Counted from the first letter of the stretch, positions 38,422-47,922 are shown. The stretch: DNA of 60,637 bases from Chloroflexi bacterium TSY (GCA_019217005.1 JAHBNG010000089.1:1-60637), one strand, 5' to 3'. Translations and numbers: made by a program. The notes: generated by a model not told the origin, from the letters alone.

Positions 38422-38595
38422 TTATCCGTTCGTAGATCTACTAAGCGCAGCGCTAACCACAGAACCGATTAGAGCACCTGCCGCTGCACCAATACCTATA
38501 CCCAGTACCATATTACCTAAAGCAACTCCAATGCCGGTGCCAATTCCGATGCCTATGGCTGTTACGACGCCAACAGAAAGTGGTTTATTCTTCAT
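38422..38595 (-). CDS. Small glycine-zipper membrane protein
   Basis: 57 residues from ATG 38595 with GGAAAAACG upstream. The sequence VGVVTAIGIGIGTGIGVALGNMVLGIGIGAAAGALIGSVVSAAL is a glycine-zipper-like hydrophobic stretch. The frame is open upstream but that part is a fragment of another gene. Small proteins of this kind occur beside CPBP or membrane genes; function unknown. Confidence 0.55.
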   Translation of the reverse strand: MKNKPLSVGVVTAIGIGIGTGIGVALGNMVLGIGIGAAAGALIGSVVSAALSRSTNG

Positions 38596-38619
38596 CGTTT
38601 TTCCTTTGTATATTGTTGA

Positions 38620-38745
38620 TATTCCGTAACTTTCGGGATTTTCGTTTGGTATATCAATGTCTAGCGTCTGTACCCGATTGTCGAGCGGGATGTTGATTGT
38701 GACAGTTGGCAATTGCGTCCCAAAAATGTAGAAGATTGCTGTGTT
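38620..38745 (-). pseudogene. Fragment of a DUF1772 gene
   Basis: AIFYIFGTQLPTVTINIPLDNRVQTL matches AIFYIFGMQLPTVTINIPLNNRVQTL of the intact gene at 39879-40382; the DNA is clearly similar too (38661-38740 against about 40021-40100). Only this middle part is present. It is a remnant of a duplication, with the CPBP remnant between the two copies. Confidence 0.75.
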
Positions 38746-39622
38746 CAGATGGTGCTTGGCCTCTTCCAATTGGTTCTGCTTACGACCACATTTTTCTGGT
38801 AAATCCGTAAGAATTGTTCTCTATTGAGTGTTACAATGACCACAGCAGCGCCCATCCATATGATTCCATTCAGCGCGATTAGTCGTACATCAGTAAGAAC
38901 ATCCTTGAGCAAATAGAACCCAGCATTCACCGAAAAATGAAATAGGCAAGCCATAACCACATTGTAGTTGGTGCCTTGAAGCAGCCAGGCCATAACCGCA
39001 GAATAACCAATCGTGGACAATACAAAGAATAGCATGTATATTGGGCCATTTTGATAGTTCCCAACATGCCATAAACCCCAGAGAACGCCGACAACTAGAA
39101 ATGCAACAAGTCCATTTAGATGCCTGTCCAGTAGGTTTTGCGCATAACCTCGCCACCCCAACTCTTCACCAAAAGCGCCCAACAACATGCCACCAAAGAC
39201 TATCATGAGCGAAGTAGCACTGGTGGAAGGAATACTTAGTAGAAGTTAAATAATAAGTTCGGCTTTTTGCTGCCTGTCTTCTGACTAGAAAAACTGAAGT
39301 TAATTCTTAACTTCCACTTAGTGGACTGATGAAATGATTGTAAATTTGAAAGAGAACTATGGGAACAACAAGTGGAATACCGATCGCCCCAAGAAATTTT
39401 AGAAAGTGTATCCCTTTGAACGTAAATGCGAATTTTACATCACTTCTAAACTCTATACTTCTAAACACTGTGAGCATAACAATGGCTGCAAATCCAGGCC
39501 CAAATTGAGGCAATGAAAGCTTATCGGCATCAATTTCAAAGATTTGCTGAAAGATTGCGAAAAAAAACCGTGAAAACAAAAGCGATCCCAGAAAACACCC
39601 CGATCGCCACTAAGCTTTTCAT
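38745..39622 (-). pseudogene. CPBP-family intramembrane protease, two or more frameshifts
   Basis: C-terminal frame (38745-39206) has the CPBP motifs GEELGWRGYAQ (EExxxR), GVLWGLWHVGN and FHFSVN. The N-terminal half is in other frames: MKSLVAIGVFSGIAFVFTVFF from ATG 39622, then after an eight-T run AIFQQIFEIDADKLSLPQFGPGFAAI (39307-39579), then another break near 39250. Together these give a protein of the usual 250-290 residues. CPBP proteins process prenylated or secreted peptides or protect against bacteriocins. Confidence 0.75.
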
Positions 39623-39810
39623 TTTCTACCCCTTTCGCTAGCAGTAATATTCATCCGATTGCCTCTTTATGTAATTGTCAACGGTATCTTCTCAAAAATG
39701 ACGGGAGCAGATCTTCTGGACGGTCACCAACCGGCATTCTTTAAGAGATGCAATGTATCAGTAAAGCTTTTCCAAGAAAATGAATCTCTAATTCGACTGG
39801 AAAAGCCCAA

Positions 39811-39863
39811 GCCGTTCCGAGAAAATCCGATGGCCATTTAAGGATTTGATTTCTCGGAACGGC
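39811..39863 (-). terminator. Probable terminator of the DUF1772 gene
   Basis: GCCGTTCCGAGAA (39811-39823) pairs perfectly with 39851-39863, and AAAATCC extends against GGATTT. It lies just past the stop of the minus-strand gene at 39879. On the minus strand a short TTTTCC follows soon after the stem. A plus-strand ORF across 39659-39841 is not supported. Confidence 0.6.
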
Positions 39864-39878
39864 CTAAGGTAGGCTCAC

Positions 39879-40382
39879 TCACATAAGTCGCACGACGATC
39901 AGCAACAGAACAGATGCAACGCTTGCAAAAGCTGTACGGATTATGTTCCAACGATTCCAACGCTGCTCGAAGTGTTGACGCTCTGCGACTGCTGATGATT
40001 CGTCCAGCGTCTCAAAATTTAGCGTCTGTACCCGATTGTTGAGTGGAATGTTGATGGTGACGGTTGGCAATTGCATCCCAAAAATGTAGAAGATTGCCGC
40101 AACGACAATAAGGATGCGGCTGACACCTTCAAGCTGCCCGAACCCTAAAAAAGTAGCGATCAGTAAAGCGGCAGCCGACCCAACCCATACGAGTGCGAAG
40201 AGCGGTTGGCTATTTTGAATCACCCGGTCGATGACTTGAAATGCCCGCAGGAAATCACGGTCGTTTAGTGTACCGATGCCGGGCATCACCACAATCGCAA
40301 AGATGAGAATAAAGCCTGTCGCTAGCGTGCAAAGAAAGGCGGCGAGGATTAACATGTTTGAAAAGATGGTTTGCGTTAACAT
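39879..40382 (-). CDS. DUF1772 (anthrone oxygenase-like) membrane protein
   Basis: 167 residues with four membrane helices: LILAALCTLATGFILIFAIVVMPG-like first helix, PLFALVWVGSAAALLIATFLG, ILIVVAAIFYIFGMQLPTVTINIPLNN and a C-terminal helix TAFASVASVLLLIVVRLM. The string QLPTVTINIPLNNRV is typical of DUF1772. The name comes from fungal anthrone oxygenases; the bacterial role is unknown. Confidence 0.85.
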   Translation of the reverse strand: MLTQTIFSNMLILAAFLCTLATGFILIFAIVVMPGIGTLNDRDFLRAFQVIDRVIQNSQPLFALVWVGSAAALLIATFLGFGQLEGVSRILIVVAAIFYIFGMQLPTVTINIPLNNRVQTLNFETLDESSAVAERQHFEQRWNRWNIIRTAFASVASVLLLIVVRLM

Positions 40383-40421
40383 GGAACAGTTTCCTTTATT
40401 GTGATCATTGATTCATTGATT

Positions 40422-40496
40422 AGTGGTCGGTAATCAGTGGTCGGTAATCGGTGGCCAGTGGCTAAACTGTCTACCGATTACTGACCACCGACTACC
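40422..40496. repeat. Hairpin of degenerate GGTCGGTAATCAGT words
   Basis: Left arm 40422-40461 repeats AGTGGTCGGTAATC about two and a half times; right arm 40471-40496 (CTACCGATTACTGACCACC…) is complementary. It lies between the stop of the lipoprotein gene at 40503 and the start of the DUF1772 gene. Confidence 0.65.
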
Positions 40497-40502
40497 ATTC
40501 GC

Positions 40503-41615
40503 TTAGTGCATGATGTAATAGATAACCATTGTTTCACAGTGGCTGTCTGCCCAGATGTCCACAGCAGAGAGCTTGTCCTGCCACTTATCGATGATTTCGG
40601 CGGAGCACTCGCCACGTACCTGCTCAATTGCCGAGCGGTAGGCGAGGTTGCCGCTGCGGAACTCCATGGCTGCTAGGATCTCACCAAAGCGCTGTTGGAA
40701 GGTCTGCATGCCGTTGATCACAGAAGCCTGTACGTCGAATGCATATTCTTTGTTTTCGAGTACATCATCACGATTGGCGAGAATCGATAAGTGACCGGAG
40801 AGCAGATAGTCAAAGTCGTAGGCCAGTAGCTCGTCAAACATGCTTAGGTATTCGCCAACATCACTGGTTCCACCAAAGTTCATGAATGGCACTTCACCCG
40901 TTGTAATGGTATCTACCGCCATGAGAAACTTTTGCTTCGGCAGATAGATAATCACATCCTCATCTTCGGCATGGAAGGTGGCGGTCTTCAATTCGATGAT
41001 TTCACCACCAACCTCCAGTTCAAAATTGTCTTCATAGGTCATGGTCGGTTGCAGGATCGTGGGTGCGCCTTCCTCGGCAATGCTCACAGCAACTTTTGCG
41101 GGCGCAACCACTTCCAACCCCTGCACGTCGCCAAACACTGCTGCCCCTCCTACATGATCCGTGTGGCCATGGCTGTAGACCAGGTGTGTAATCGGCACAT
41201 TAGGTGCGTGTTCGGCAATGACGGCAGGCAGCTTGTGGGCAAAGCTTGGCGGCGCATCCAGAACGACAATGCCTTCGTCCGTCTTCAAAAAGGCGGATTG
41301 GTAGATCCCACCCGTTACGTAGAAGAGGTTTGGCTCGATCTCTTCCACATAGAGTTGCGTTTCTGGATCAAGCTGAGGCGTCCGTGCAAGGGTCTTCTCC
41401 AGCTCTGGAGCGAAAGTCTTGTACGAATTCGCATGGTTTGGGTCAAGGCTAATCACATTGGCTGTATTGCGTTCGCCCGTTGGGACAACCTCTACCTCGG
41501 CCTGGGCGGCGGCTTTGGCCGTATCCAACTCAATGGCATTTACCTGTTGGCAACCCACCATTAAGGCACCAGCAATGAGCAATGAGGTAATAGAGAGAAG
41601 ATGCTTCTTGAACAT
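40503..41615 (-). CDS. Metallo-beta-lactamase-fold lipoprotein
   Basis: 370 residues from ATG 41615 with AAGGAG 6 nt upstream. Lipobox LIAGALMVGC. The hydrolase motif is LVYSHGHTDHVGGAAVF; later ligands fit FHAEDEDVIIYLPKQKFLMAVDTITTG and YLLSGHLSIL. It resembles the secreted MBL proteins of quinoprotein or alkyl-sulfatase-like groups; substrate unknown. It shares a theme with the truncated hydrolase at 31021 but is not a close copy. Confidence 0.85.
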   Translation of the reverse strand: MFKKHLLSITSLLIAGALMVGCQQVNAIELDTAKAAAQAEVEVVPTGERNTANVISLDPNHANSYKTFAPELEKTLARTPQLDPETQLYVEEIEPNLFYVTGGIYQSAFLKTDEGIVVLDAPPSFAHKLPAVIAEHAPNVPITHLVYSHGHTDHVGGAAVFGDVQGLEVVAPAKVAVSIAEEGAPTILQPTMTYEDNFELEVGGEIIELKTATFHAEDEDVIIYLPKQKFLMAVDTITTGEVPFMNFGGTSDVGEYLSMFDELLAYDFDYLLSGHLSILANRDDVLENKEYAFDVQASVINGMQTFQQRFGEILAAMEFRSGNLAYRSAIEQVRGECSAEIIDKWQDKLSAVDIWADSHCETMVIYYIMH

Positions 41616-41710
41616 GGTATGCTCCTTGTTTTGAATAGGTTTGAAAGGAACTTCGTTATAACGAGAAGGCTTGATCAGTGAAAGGTCGTTGTATGTGCGA
41701 TAGGTAGAGG

Positions 41711-41770
41711 GTGGAAGGTTGAAAGTTGAAGGTGGAAGAGTTGGGTCTGCAACCTTCAACCTTCCACCTG
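41711..41770. repeat. Hairpin of degenerate GGAAGGTTGAA words
   Basis: Left arm 41711-41738 (GTGGAAGGTTGAAAGTTGAAGG…) pairs with 41751-41770 (AACCTTCAACCTTCCACCTG). Purine-rich on one strand, pyrimidine-rich on the other. Between the lipoprotein and muconolactone-isomerase-like genes. Confidence 0.65.
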
Positions 41771-41798
41771 CACTACCTTGTCAAGTCCTTGCTGGCTC

Positions 41799-42053
41799 TC
41801 AATTATCTTCCAACGGCGAGATCTCGAAATCCAGAAACTTATAGAGCGGTAATGTCTGCGCGACTTCTTGTACTTCATCAAGCGATTTGCATTGCCAGAC
41901 TGTCCACGCTCCCGATTGGTCGGCTGGCAGATACAAAGCTTCCAAAATTCCTTGCTCTGCTAGCTCATCGGCTCTGGCCTCCTCGGCGGGCAAGAGGGCC
42001 ATCATCGTCTCATCAAGGGGTTGTTTCCACGTAGCTGTTAACATAAAACGCAT
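41799..42053 (-). CDS. Muconolactone isomerase-like small protein
   Basis: 84 residues of ferredoxin-like alpha-beta barrel: MRFMLTATWKQPLDETMMALLPAEEARADELAEQGILEALYLPADQSGAWTVW, then QTLPLYKFLDFEISPLED. This is the pattern of the muconolactone delta-isomerase/YCII group. The enzyme role cannot be confirmed from this. It lies 12 nt after the flavodoxin gene and is probably in the same operon. Confidence 0.8.
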   Translation of the reverse strand: MRFMLTATWKQPLDETMMALLPAEEARADELAEQGILEALYLPADQSGAWTVWQCKSLDEVQEVAQTLPLYKFLDFEISPLEDN

Positions 42054-42065
42054 GAGTCTGTCTCC

Positions 42066-42656
42066 TTATGACTGTTTGTGTGTTAATTTTCGCTCGATAC
42101 TCTTTGCCGAGATTCGGATGGCATCCCAATCTCGGTAATCACCTGCATGAACACCTCTTACGAATAGCAGACCTCCAAAAAATAAGCGGAGGAAAAACGG
42201 CATCTTTCTCAGGTCTACTGCGCCCGCAAACCGGCCGATCTCTAGCGGTTTTACGTCAGGCGCAAGTGAATACAGTTTGTCCGCATATCCCATTGCTTGA
42301 CGCTCAGTCTTCTCATTCCGTGTAGATAGTGTCATGCAGGTGAAGAAATAGGCGACTGGCATCTTTGACAAGATATTTTGGTTGGCTATCACAAAATCTG
42401 TTGCTTCAGACATCCATCTATCGTATTGAATGGCGCTGCCGATGACCACAGCGTCATACTCATCTATATCTCTGACGTTTTTGACCCATTCTGTTTCCAC
42501 CATGTGGCCCTCTTGAGATAAGGTGTCACCGATCGCTCCAGCCACCTCACCTGTTGTTCCAAATTGACTGGCATAAGCGATCAAGATTTTATGGTTTCCT
42601 CTACTTATCTTGCCAAAGTTGGCCTCTGGTGTTTGGGTATCTATTTCGATGACCAT
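42066..42656 (-). CDS. Flavodoxin-domain protein (HemG-like)
   Basis: 196 residues from ATG 42656 with GGAGG upstream. FMN phosphate loop ILIAYASQFGTTGEVAGAIGDTL, then YDAVVIGSAIQYDRWMSEATDFV and MPVAYFFTCMTLS. The C-terminal DWDAIRISAKSIERKL is as in menaquinone-dependent protoporphyrinogen oxidase-like flavodoxins. It starts 10 nt after the oxidoreductase gene stops; the three genes 43512-41799 form one operon. Confidence 0.88.
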   Translation of the reverse strand: MVIEIDTQTPEANFGKISRGNHKILIAYASQFGTTGEVAGAIGDTLSQEGHMVETEWVKNVRDIDEYDAVVIGSAIQYDRWMSEATDFVIANQNILSKMPVAYFFTCMTLSTRNEKTERQAMGYADKLYSLAPDVKPLEIGRFAGAVDLRKMPFFLRLFFGGLLFVRGVHAGDYRDWDAIRISAKSIERKLTHKQS

Positions 42657-42666
42657 ACTGCCTCCA

Positions 42667-43512
42667 TCATTGCCAAGCACCAGAGGCGGCGGTCGCTCGT
42701 GCGTAGTCGCGGAAATCGCGTGGTGGACGGCCCAAGGCCCGCTGCACACCATCCGTGAGGTATTCATTGCGGCCATCAAGTACGGTGGTGAAGAGGTAGT
42801 TCAGCATCTCAATCTCATCTGTAGGAACCCCTTGCTCCATCAGAGCGTTGGTGAACACCTCCGCAGGGATCTGCTGATACCGAATGTCCCGACCACTCGC
42901 TTCGGCAATCTCATTGACGGCATCGGTGAAGGTCATCAAACGTGGACCAGTAATTTCGTAGAGTTGCCCCGCGTGTCCATCTTCGGTTAACGCGGCGACG
43001 GCTATATCGGCAATGTCATCGACATTGATAAACGGCTCGCCGACAGGCCCTGCCGGAAGCGTAACCAGACCACTACGCGCCAATTCATGGAAAGGCCCTT
43101 CGCTGAAGTTCTGGTTGAACCAACTCGCGCGGAGAATGGTCCAATCAACACCAGCGTTTTGCACAATCTGCTCGCAGCGTTGCGCCTCTTCCTCACCACG
43201 TCCAGAGAGTAGGACTAATCGCTCCACACCCTTCTCAACGGCCAGCGCGCTGAAAGCTTCGATTGCCGGCGGCGCAGCAGGCACAGCCAAGTCCGGTTGA
43301 TAGGTGACGTATGCCGCGCGCACGCTCTTAAGGGCTGGCTCCCACGTATCTTGATCGTCCCAATCAAACGGCGGTGTGCCCGAACGCGAACCAATCCGAG
43401 TCGGTACGTCCTTAGCGATGAGTCGCTCTACTATTCGGCGGCCAGTCTTGCCTGTACCGCCGAGAATCAATGTGATGTCCTTTTGATTTGTTTTTTCGTT
43501 ACTGTTTTGCAT
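42667..43512 (-). CDS. NmrA-like NAD(P)-dependent oxidoreductase
   Basis: 281 residues. ITLILGGTGKTGRRIVERLIAKDVPTRIGSRSG is the NAD(P) motif (GxxGxxG type). VERLVLLSGRGEEEAQRCEQIVQNAGVDWTILRASWFNQNF and EPFINVDDIADIAVAAL are typical of the group. The C-terminus (RPPRDFRDYARATAASGAW) is a family hallmark. It is intact, unlike the relative at 32774. First gene of a three-gene operon. Confidence 0.9.
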   Translation of the reverse strand: MQNSNEKTNQKDITLILGGTGKTGRRIVERLIAKDVPTRIGSRSGTPPFDWDDQDTWEPALKSVRAAYVTYQPDLAVPAAPPAIEAFSALAVEKGVERLVLLSGRGEEEAQRCEQIVQNAGVDWTILRASWFNQNFSEGPFHELARSGLVTLPAGPVGEPFINVDDIADIAVAALTEDGHAGQLYEITGPRLMTFTDAVNEIAEASGRDIRYQQIPAEVFTNALMEQGVPTDEIEMLNYLFTTVLDGRNEYLTDGVQRALGRPPRDFRDYARATAASGAWQ

Positions 43513-43545
43513 GATAGTCTCCTCTGTAAACTATATTGACATTTG

Positions 43546-43840
43546 TTACTCGTTGATATCTTCCGACACATCTGACTGGGTGGCATCAAGGCGTACAACA
43601 GAGACCAACGGTACGCCTAAATCACGCACTTTTCTGAGTAGGCTATGCTGCCTGATCGACAACTGAGCCGGTTAAGAGCGTCTCGCCATTCTCCTCCAGA
43701 GCAATGGTCATTCCCCCAAACCGCTTTGCCCATCGATGATCCAGATGGCCCTCGAGCCTGAGCTGGTAGATGATTGGCTGATCGAATTGGCGTTGTGTAT
43801 CTGTTTCGTGAGCACGTGGACGATTGGATTTGTTTGACAT
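43546..43840 (-). pseudogene. Small conserved protein, one frameshift
   Basis: The frame from 43840 reads …IIYQLRLEGHLDHRWAKRFGGMTIALEENGETLLTGSVVDQAA and stops at 43643. Past a one-base shift the sequence continues LLRKVRDLGVPLVSVVRLDATQSD to a stop at 43546. I know this pattern (a barrel-like protein of about 80-95 residues often found beside NmrA-type genes) but no function. GTG or ATG starts are both possible. Confidence 0.6.
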
Positions 43841-43860
43841 GACTTTGCACCTATCTGGCC

Positions 43861-44715
43861 AGCTATCTGGTAGCTAGCGTTCCTACTTTCAAGGTCATTT
43901 TATGCGATGTGGCGTGCGCTGTCGGCCTACGAAGGTTCTATTCGTGGGAGTATTTATGAGGAGAGGGTTCTATTTGTGGTTCTACCGTGCGGTTGTGACA
44001 AAAACCGGACTTTCCCTCGCTCAAATAGATAGAAAGCAAACCCCAGTTTACTCGCAGCGCACAATATAATCGGGGGTCAATTGTAGTGGAATCGAAGAAT
44101 ATTTCTGGGAAGGACTATGAGGAAGTTATGGACTGGGTTATTGAAGTAGTGTGAAATCCCCATTGCGGATGCTGTCCGCGGGATACGCTATGCCCAATGG
44201 TCAATACAGCAGAAAGCCAAGCAAAGGAGCCTGTGGTCGAACGCCAATTCCCAATCGAGAAAATTTCGTCTTGACATTAATACTGCGCTTTGGATACGAA
44301 TCATATTCTGGATCTATGGTCACTTATACATAGCTATACAAAAGGTCCAAAAAGGACAATGAAACTGAACTTTAGAGTAGAATGAATGGCATGATGCTCT
44401 CGTTGGTTGCTGTTGGTCTTTGGTTTACCCGCAAAGATGAACATTCGATTTAGACCCGTAGTACTACTGTGTATAACTCAGATGAGCAATTCTTTGGCAA
44501 GAAATAAGGGCCAGTTCAGAATGTTTTCGTCTAACACCCAACTTACTCCAACAATCGGACTTCCTCGTTAAATTCACCAACCTCATCAATATATAAATTC
44601 CCAGACATATATAAGTGATTTTTTGCATGGACGAGCAGCATCTCCTTCGTCCTCGCAACAGTCGCTTCATGAAGCAGGGTGAGTGGGAACAGCAGAGCAG
44701 AATGTTATGAGCATT
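43861..44715. other. 855-bp stretch without a recognised gene
   Basis: Short frames at 44151-44333 and 44464-44670 lack ribosome sites and family features. No repeat from elsewhere in the window is present. It may hold remains of older genes; I see nothing I can name. Confidence 0.5.
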
Positions 44716-47685
44716 TTACAAGAGCTCAAGGTCGCGGGCGCGGCTGATGGCCTGCGTGCGATTGGCAACACCCAACTTGCCATAGATGTTGTTGACATGC
44801 TTTTTGACAGTACTGACCGCAATCACCAAGTCATCGGCAACGGCTTGATTCGTGTGTCCCGTTGCCAACAAACGCAGAACTTCAAGCTCCCGCTTGCTGA
44901 GCGGTTCAATGAGCAATTGATTGGCATCGGAACCGGTTGTCTCGTCATCCACTTGGCTGCTCATCGTACTCAACAATTGGGTAACATAACTTGGGTTAGC
45001 CCCGCGCGTCAGACTCAGTAGATCCAAATTTCAGGTTTTGAGAGAGAATTCTGGCTAAACAGTTGACATAAATACAAATTTGCCGGTCGATATCTAGTTT
45101 TTGCGTTAGATTTGGGCGATTTTCAGATATGAAATAGGTTGTTTTCTGTAACCGAAATCTGAATAAATGACTCCAAAATCCCTGCAATCTCGACTGAAAA
45201 TAGCCAAAAACGCCAAATTTGGATCTACTGAGACTTTCAGCCAAGAGCGTTTGCATTGGCTTTCCCTCATCGGCAAAGACTTGAATATATCCCTCGGGTT
45301 CGGCTAACGTGAGCGCTTGTCCCAGAGAGACAAGGGCGGCAGTCCTGTCACCTTGTGTCTGGTGGATCAACGCCTGTAGCACCAAAATCTCAATCACGCT
45401 ACCCATCCGGCCATGCGCTTTTGCAGCGTCCAGCAAGCGTACCAAGAGCTTCGTCGCGTCGTGAAGAGAACGCTCTGTCTGCTCACTTCTATATTCGGCG
45501 ATGAGCACCCGTACCAGGGTAATGTGCTCAAATTCGATCCGGTAGCTGAGAACGTCATCAACGGACAGTCCCCTCTCGCACACCCAGACCAGCGCGTCGC
45601 TCAATCTACCCTGTTTGGCCAATATCCGCGCCTTGAATGCTGCTATCGGACGTACGTCGGGAATAGCATCCCGTTTATACAGGCGTTCTGCTGTTTGCAC
45701 TTGGTTGAGCGCCCCTTGTAAGTCCCCTTCACTCTCTTTGATGCGAGCCATTGAGATACAAAGGCGGGACTCACTACCGGATAAAATTTGCTGCTTCCCC
45801 AATTCCTTGCCTCGGGTCACTTGTTTGGTGGCTGTGTCTAGATCACCCCTCTCAAGGTACAGTTCACTCAACCCCACAAACAGATCGGCCGTTGTCTGCA
45901 ATAAGGATGCATTCTGCTCTGCTAGATGCATCCTTGTACCATGTGTGTCAGATCGAGCAAGGTCCAATGCTTCTGCATATAGACCCTTCGCTTCGCCAAG
46001 CCGCCCCTGAATACGTCTGATATCAGCCAGGACAGTTGTGCCAATTTCCTGAAGCGGAATGTTTCCAGCCTTGCCCAGACTCGCCACACTATCGGCAGTG
46101 GTACGATAAGCCGCTTCCATATCTCCCTGCCCAAAATAGGCCATGCCTAAGAACAAGGCCGCACCGCCACGCCAGTAATATTCTTCCTCGGTCAGGAGGT
46201 TCAGCGCTCTCTGCACATTTTGTGCCGCAGTGGTGAAGTCACCATGAGACAAAGCCAAGTAGGCGCGGGCGACGGCGATAGATTGGGGAAGAGATTGGAA
46301 TTCGTCATGGTTCACAACGACCATCTCTGCCGATGGTTCTGGCGTTGATCCACTCTCTGTGCCAAGCCACAATTCAGCTTCGCGTAGGCGGGCCTCTGCG
46401 GCTTCTAATTCGCCACTATCGATTAACATCCAGGCTGCGCCAGCGCTGAGCACTGGTCTTGTGCGCAGCAGCTCAGCTGGCAGCGAATTCACCCAGCCAA
46501 GCCATGTAGTAGGTGGAATGCCCTTTGGGATGACTGGCCATGCCAGCTCAACCAGAGCTGCCGCCCGCGCAAATTCTTCGGCAGCAAACGCATGGCGGAT
46601 TGCATCAATACGTTGACCATTCTGCTCGTACCATTCGCTTGCGCACCGATGGAGAAGAGGAATCTGGTCTGGGTGCTCATCCAATGCCCAGGTTTGCAGA
46701 ACATCGGCAAATAGGTGGTGATAGCGATACCATATGCGCTCGTCGTCAAGCGGAATGACAAACAGGTTGCCGCGCTCCAGAGCCACCAGCATCCGTTGGC
46801 TATCTTCGCGACCTGTAACGGCATTGCATAACGGACCACTCAATCGATCGAGAATAGCTGTATGCAGCAAGAAACTGCGCATATCTTCGGATTGGCGTTG
46901 CAGAACCTCTTCCGCCAGATAGTCCAGCACAAAACGGTGACTACCCGTAAAGGCTTTAATAAATCCAGTGATGTCCGACCGTCCCTGCATGGAAAGCGCC
47001 GCCATTTGCAAACCAGCAATCCAGCCTTCGGTGCGTGTTTCCAAGGCTGCCACTTCGTCTTGTGAGAGATTCAGACCCATCATCTGGTTGAGAAATTCAG
47101 CGGCTTCGGCTGGGGTAAACCGAAGATCAGTTGCCCGCAGTTCGGTCATTTGACCTCGTGCGCGGTAGCTGGCTAGCGGCAGAGAGGGATCTTCACGAGT
47201 TGTTACGACCAAGTGTATCTGCGGCGGCATGTGGTCAAGCAGAAAGGTAAGCGCATCGTCAATTGCTGAAGATTCAAGCACGTGATAATCATCCAAAACC
47301 AGGAGAAACTTATCTTGGGCTGTTGCGACGTCATTGAGCAGAAGTGTCAAAAGTGCTTCGGTTGCTGGTGACTGCGGCGATTCGAGCAGCGTCAACGCCC
47401 TTGCTCCCAAATCAGGGAAAATGGTCTGCAATGCCGCAACGAAGTAAGTCAGGAAACGGCTCAGATCGTTATCCCCTTCGTCCAGCGATAGCCAGGCTGT
47501 TGGTCTTCTGCATCCGGCGACCCATTCGCTCGTGAGCGTTGTCTTCCAAAACCGGCGGGGGCAGAGATCAGCGTTAATTTGCGGTGAAGGCCCTCGTTGA
47601 GCGTATCAATCAGGTGAGGGCGCAGGATGAGATCGGGGCGGGACGGGGGCGCATAGAGTTTGGTTTGTAGAATCGGGATGGGCAT
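44716..47685 (-). pseudogene. MalT-type LuxR regulator, broken in Walker A and by MITE-C
   Basis: Starts MPIPILQTKLYAPPSRPDLI at 47685. Near 47545 a base is missing inside Walker A: SAPAGFGRQRS should be GFGKTTLTSEWVAG, and the following 35 codons are readable in the next frame up to QTIFPDLG. The long frame to 45236 has Walker B KFLLVLDDYHVL, TTREDPSLPLASYRARGQMTELRATDLRF and TPR-like helices. After MQTLLAES MITE-C is inserted. The LuxR helix-turn-helix (LSKRELEVLRLLATGHTNQAVADDLVIAVSTVKKHVNNIYGKLGVANRTQA) lies beyond it (44716-45010). Removing the MITE and one AGACT restores ESLTRGANPSY in frame. Confidence 0.88.
45016..45230 (+). mobile_element. 215-bp MITE-C, copy 2, in the LuxR gene
   Basis: Same 16-bp inverted ends as 10983-11197 and about two differences overall. 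Exact 5-bp target duplication AGACT at 45011-45015 and 45231-45235. It separates the DNA-binding domain from the rest of the regulator. Confidence 0.92.
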
Positions 47686-47795
47686 TCCGGGTTCCTATAA
47701 TCAGAGACAGGATAGCACAGCAAGGGGAATCTATCACAATGGAGATAGATTCTATAGATCCGACGTACAGCCCATGGTCATCCTAAAAGGCGGGC

Positions 47796-47919
47796 CTTCG
47801 CAAATTCGGGCAAGGTTAAAGCTTAGGGGTATAAGGTTGGGCGACAGATCGTTCTACAGTGACCGTGATCTTCATTCGCCCAACCTCGTGCCCGTCCCTT
47901 TTTTCCCGAATTCGCCAAG
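47796..47919. repeat. Long imperfect palindrome
   Basis: CTTCGCAAATTCGGG (47796-47810) faces CCCGAATTCGCCAAG (47905-47919), and AGGTTGGGCGA faces TCGCCCAACCT (47876-47886) further in. Arms are interrupted by unpaired parts. It fills most of the 237-bp spacer between the divergent-looking ends of the LuxR leader and the AAA/nuclease stop. Confidence 0.6.
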
Positions 47920-47922
47920 AGC

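Noticed and set aside
39659..39841. Plus-strand ORF of 60 residues
   Set aside because: No ribosome site or family; it overlaps a terminator-like stem of the minus-strand gene.
44151..44670. Short ORFs in the 43.9-44.7 kb gap
   Set aside because: No start signals, no recognisable motifs, low-quality composition for coding.
45016..45235. C-terminal 75 or so residues of the long MalT-type ORF (from LSRSKFGVF on)
   Set aside because: They are encoded by MITE-C sequence and repeat at 10983-11197, where an equivalent frame exists without any regulator gene.
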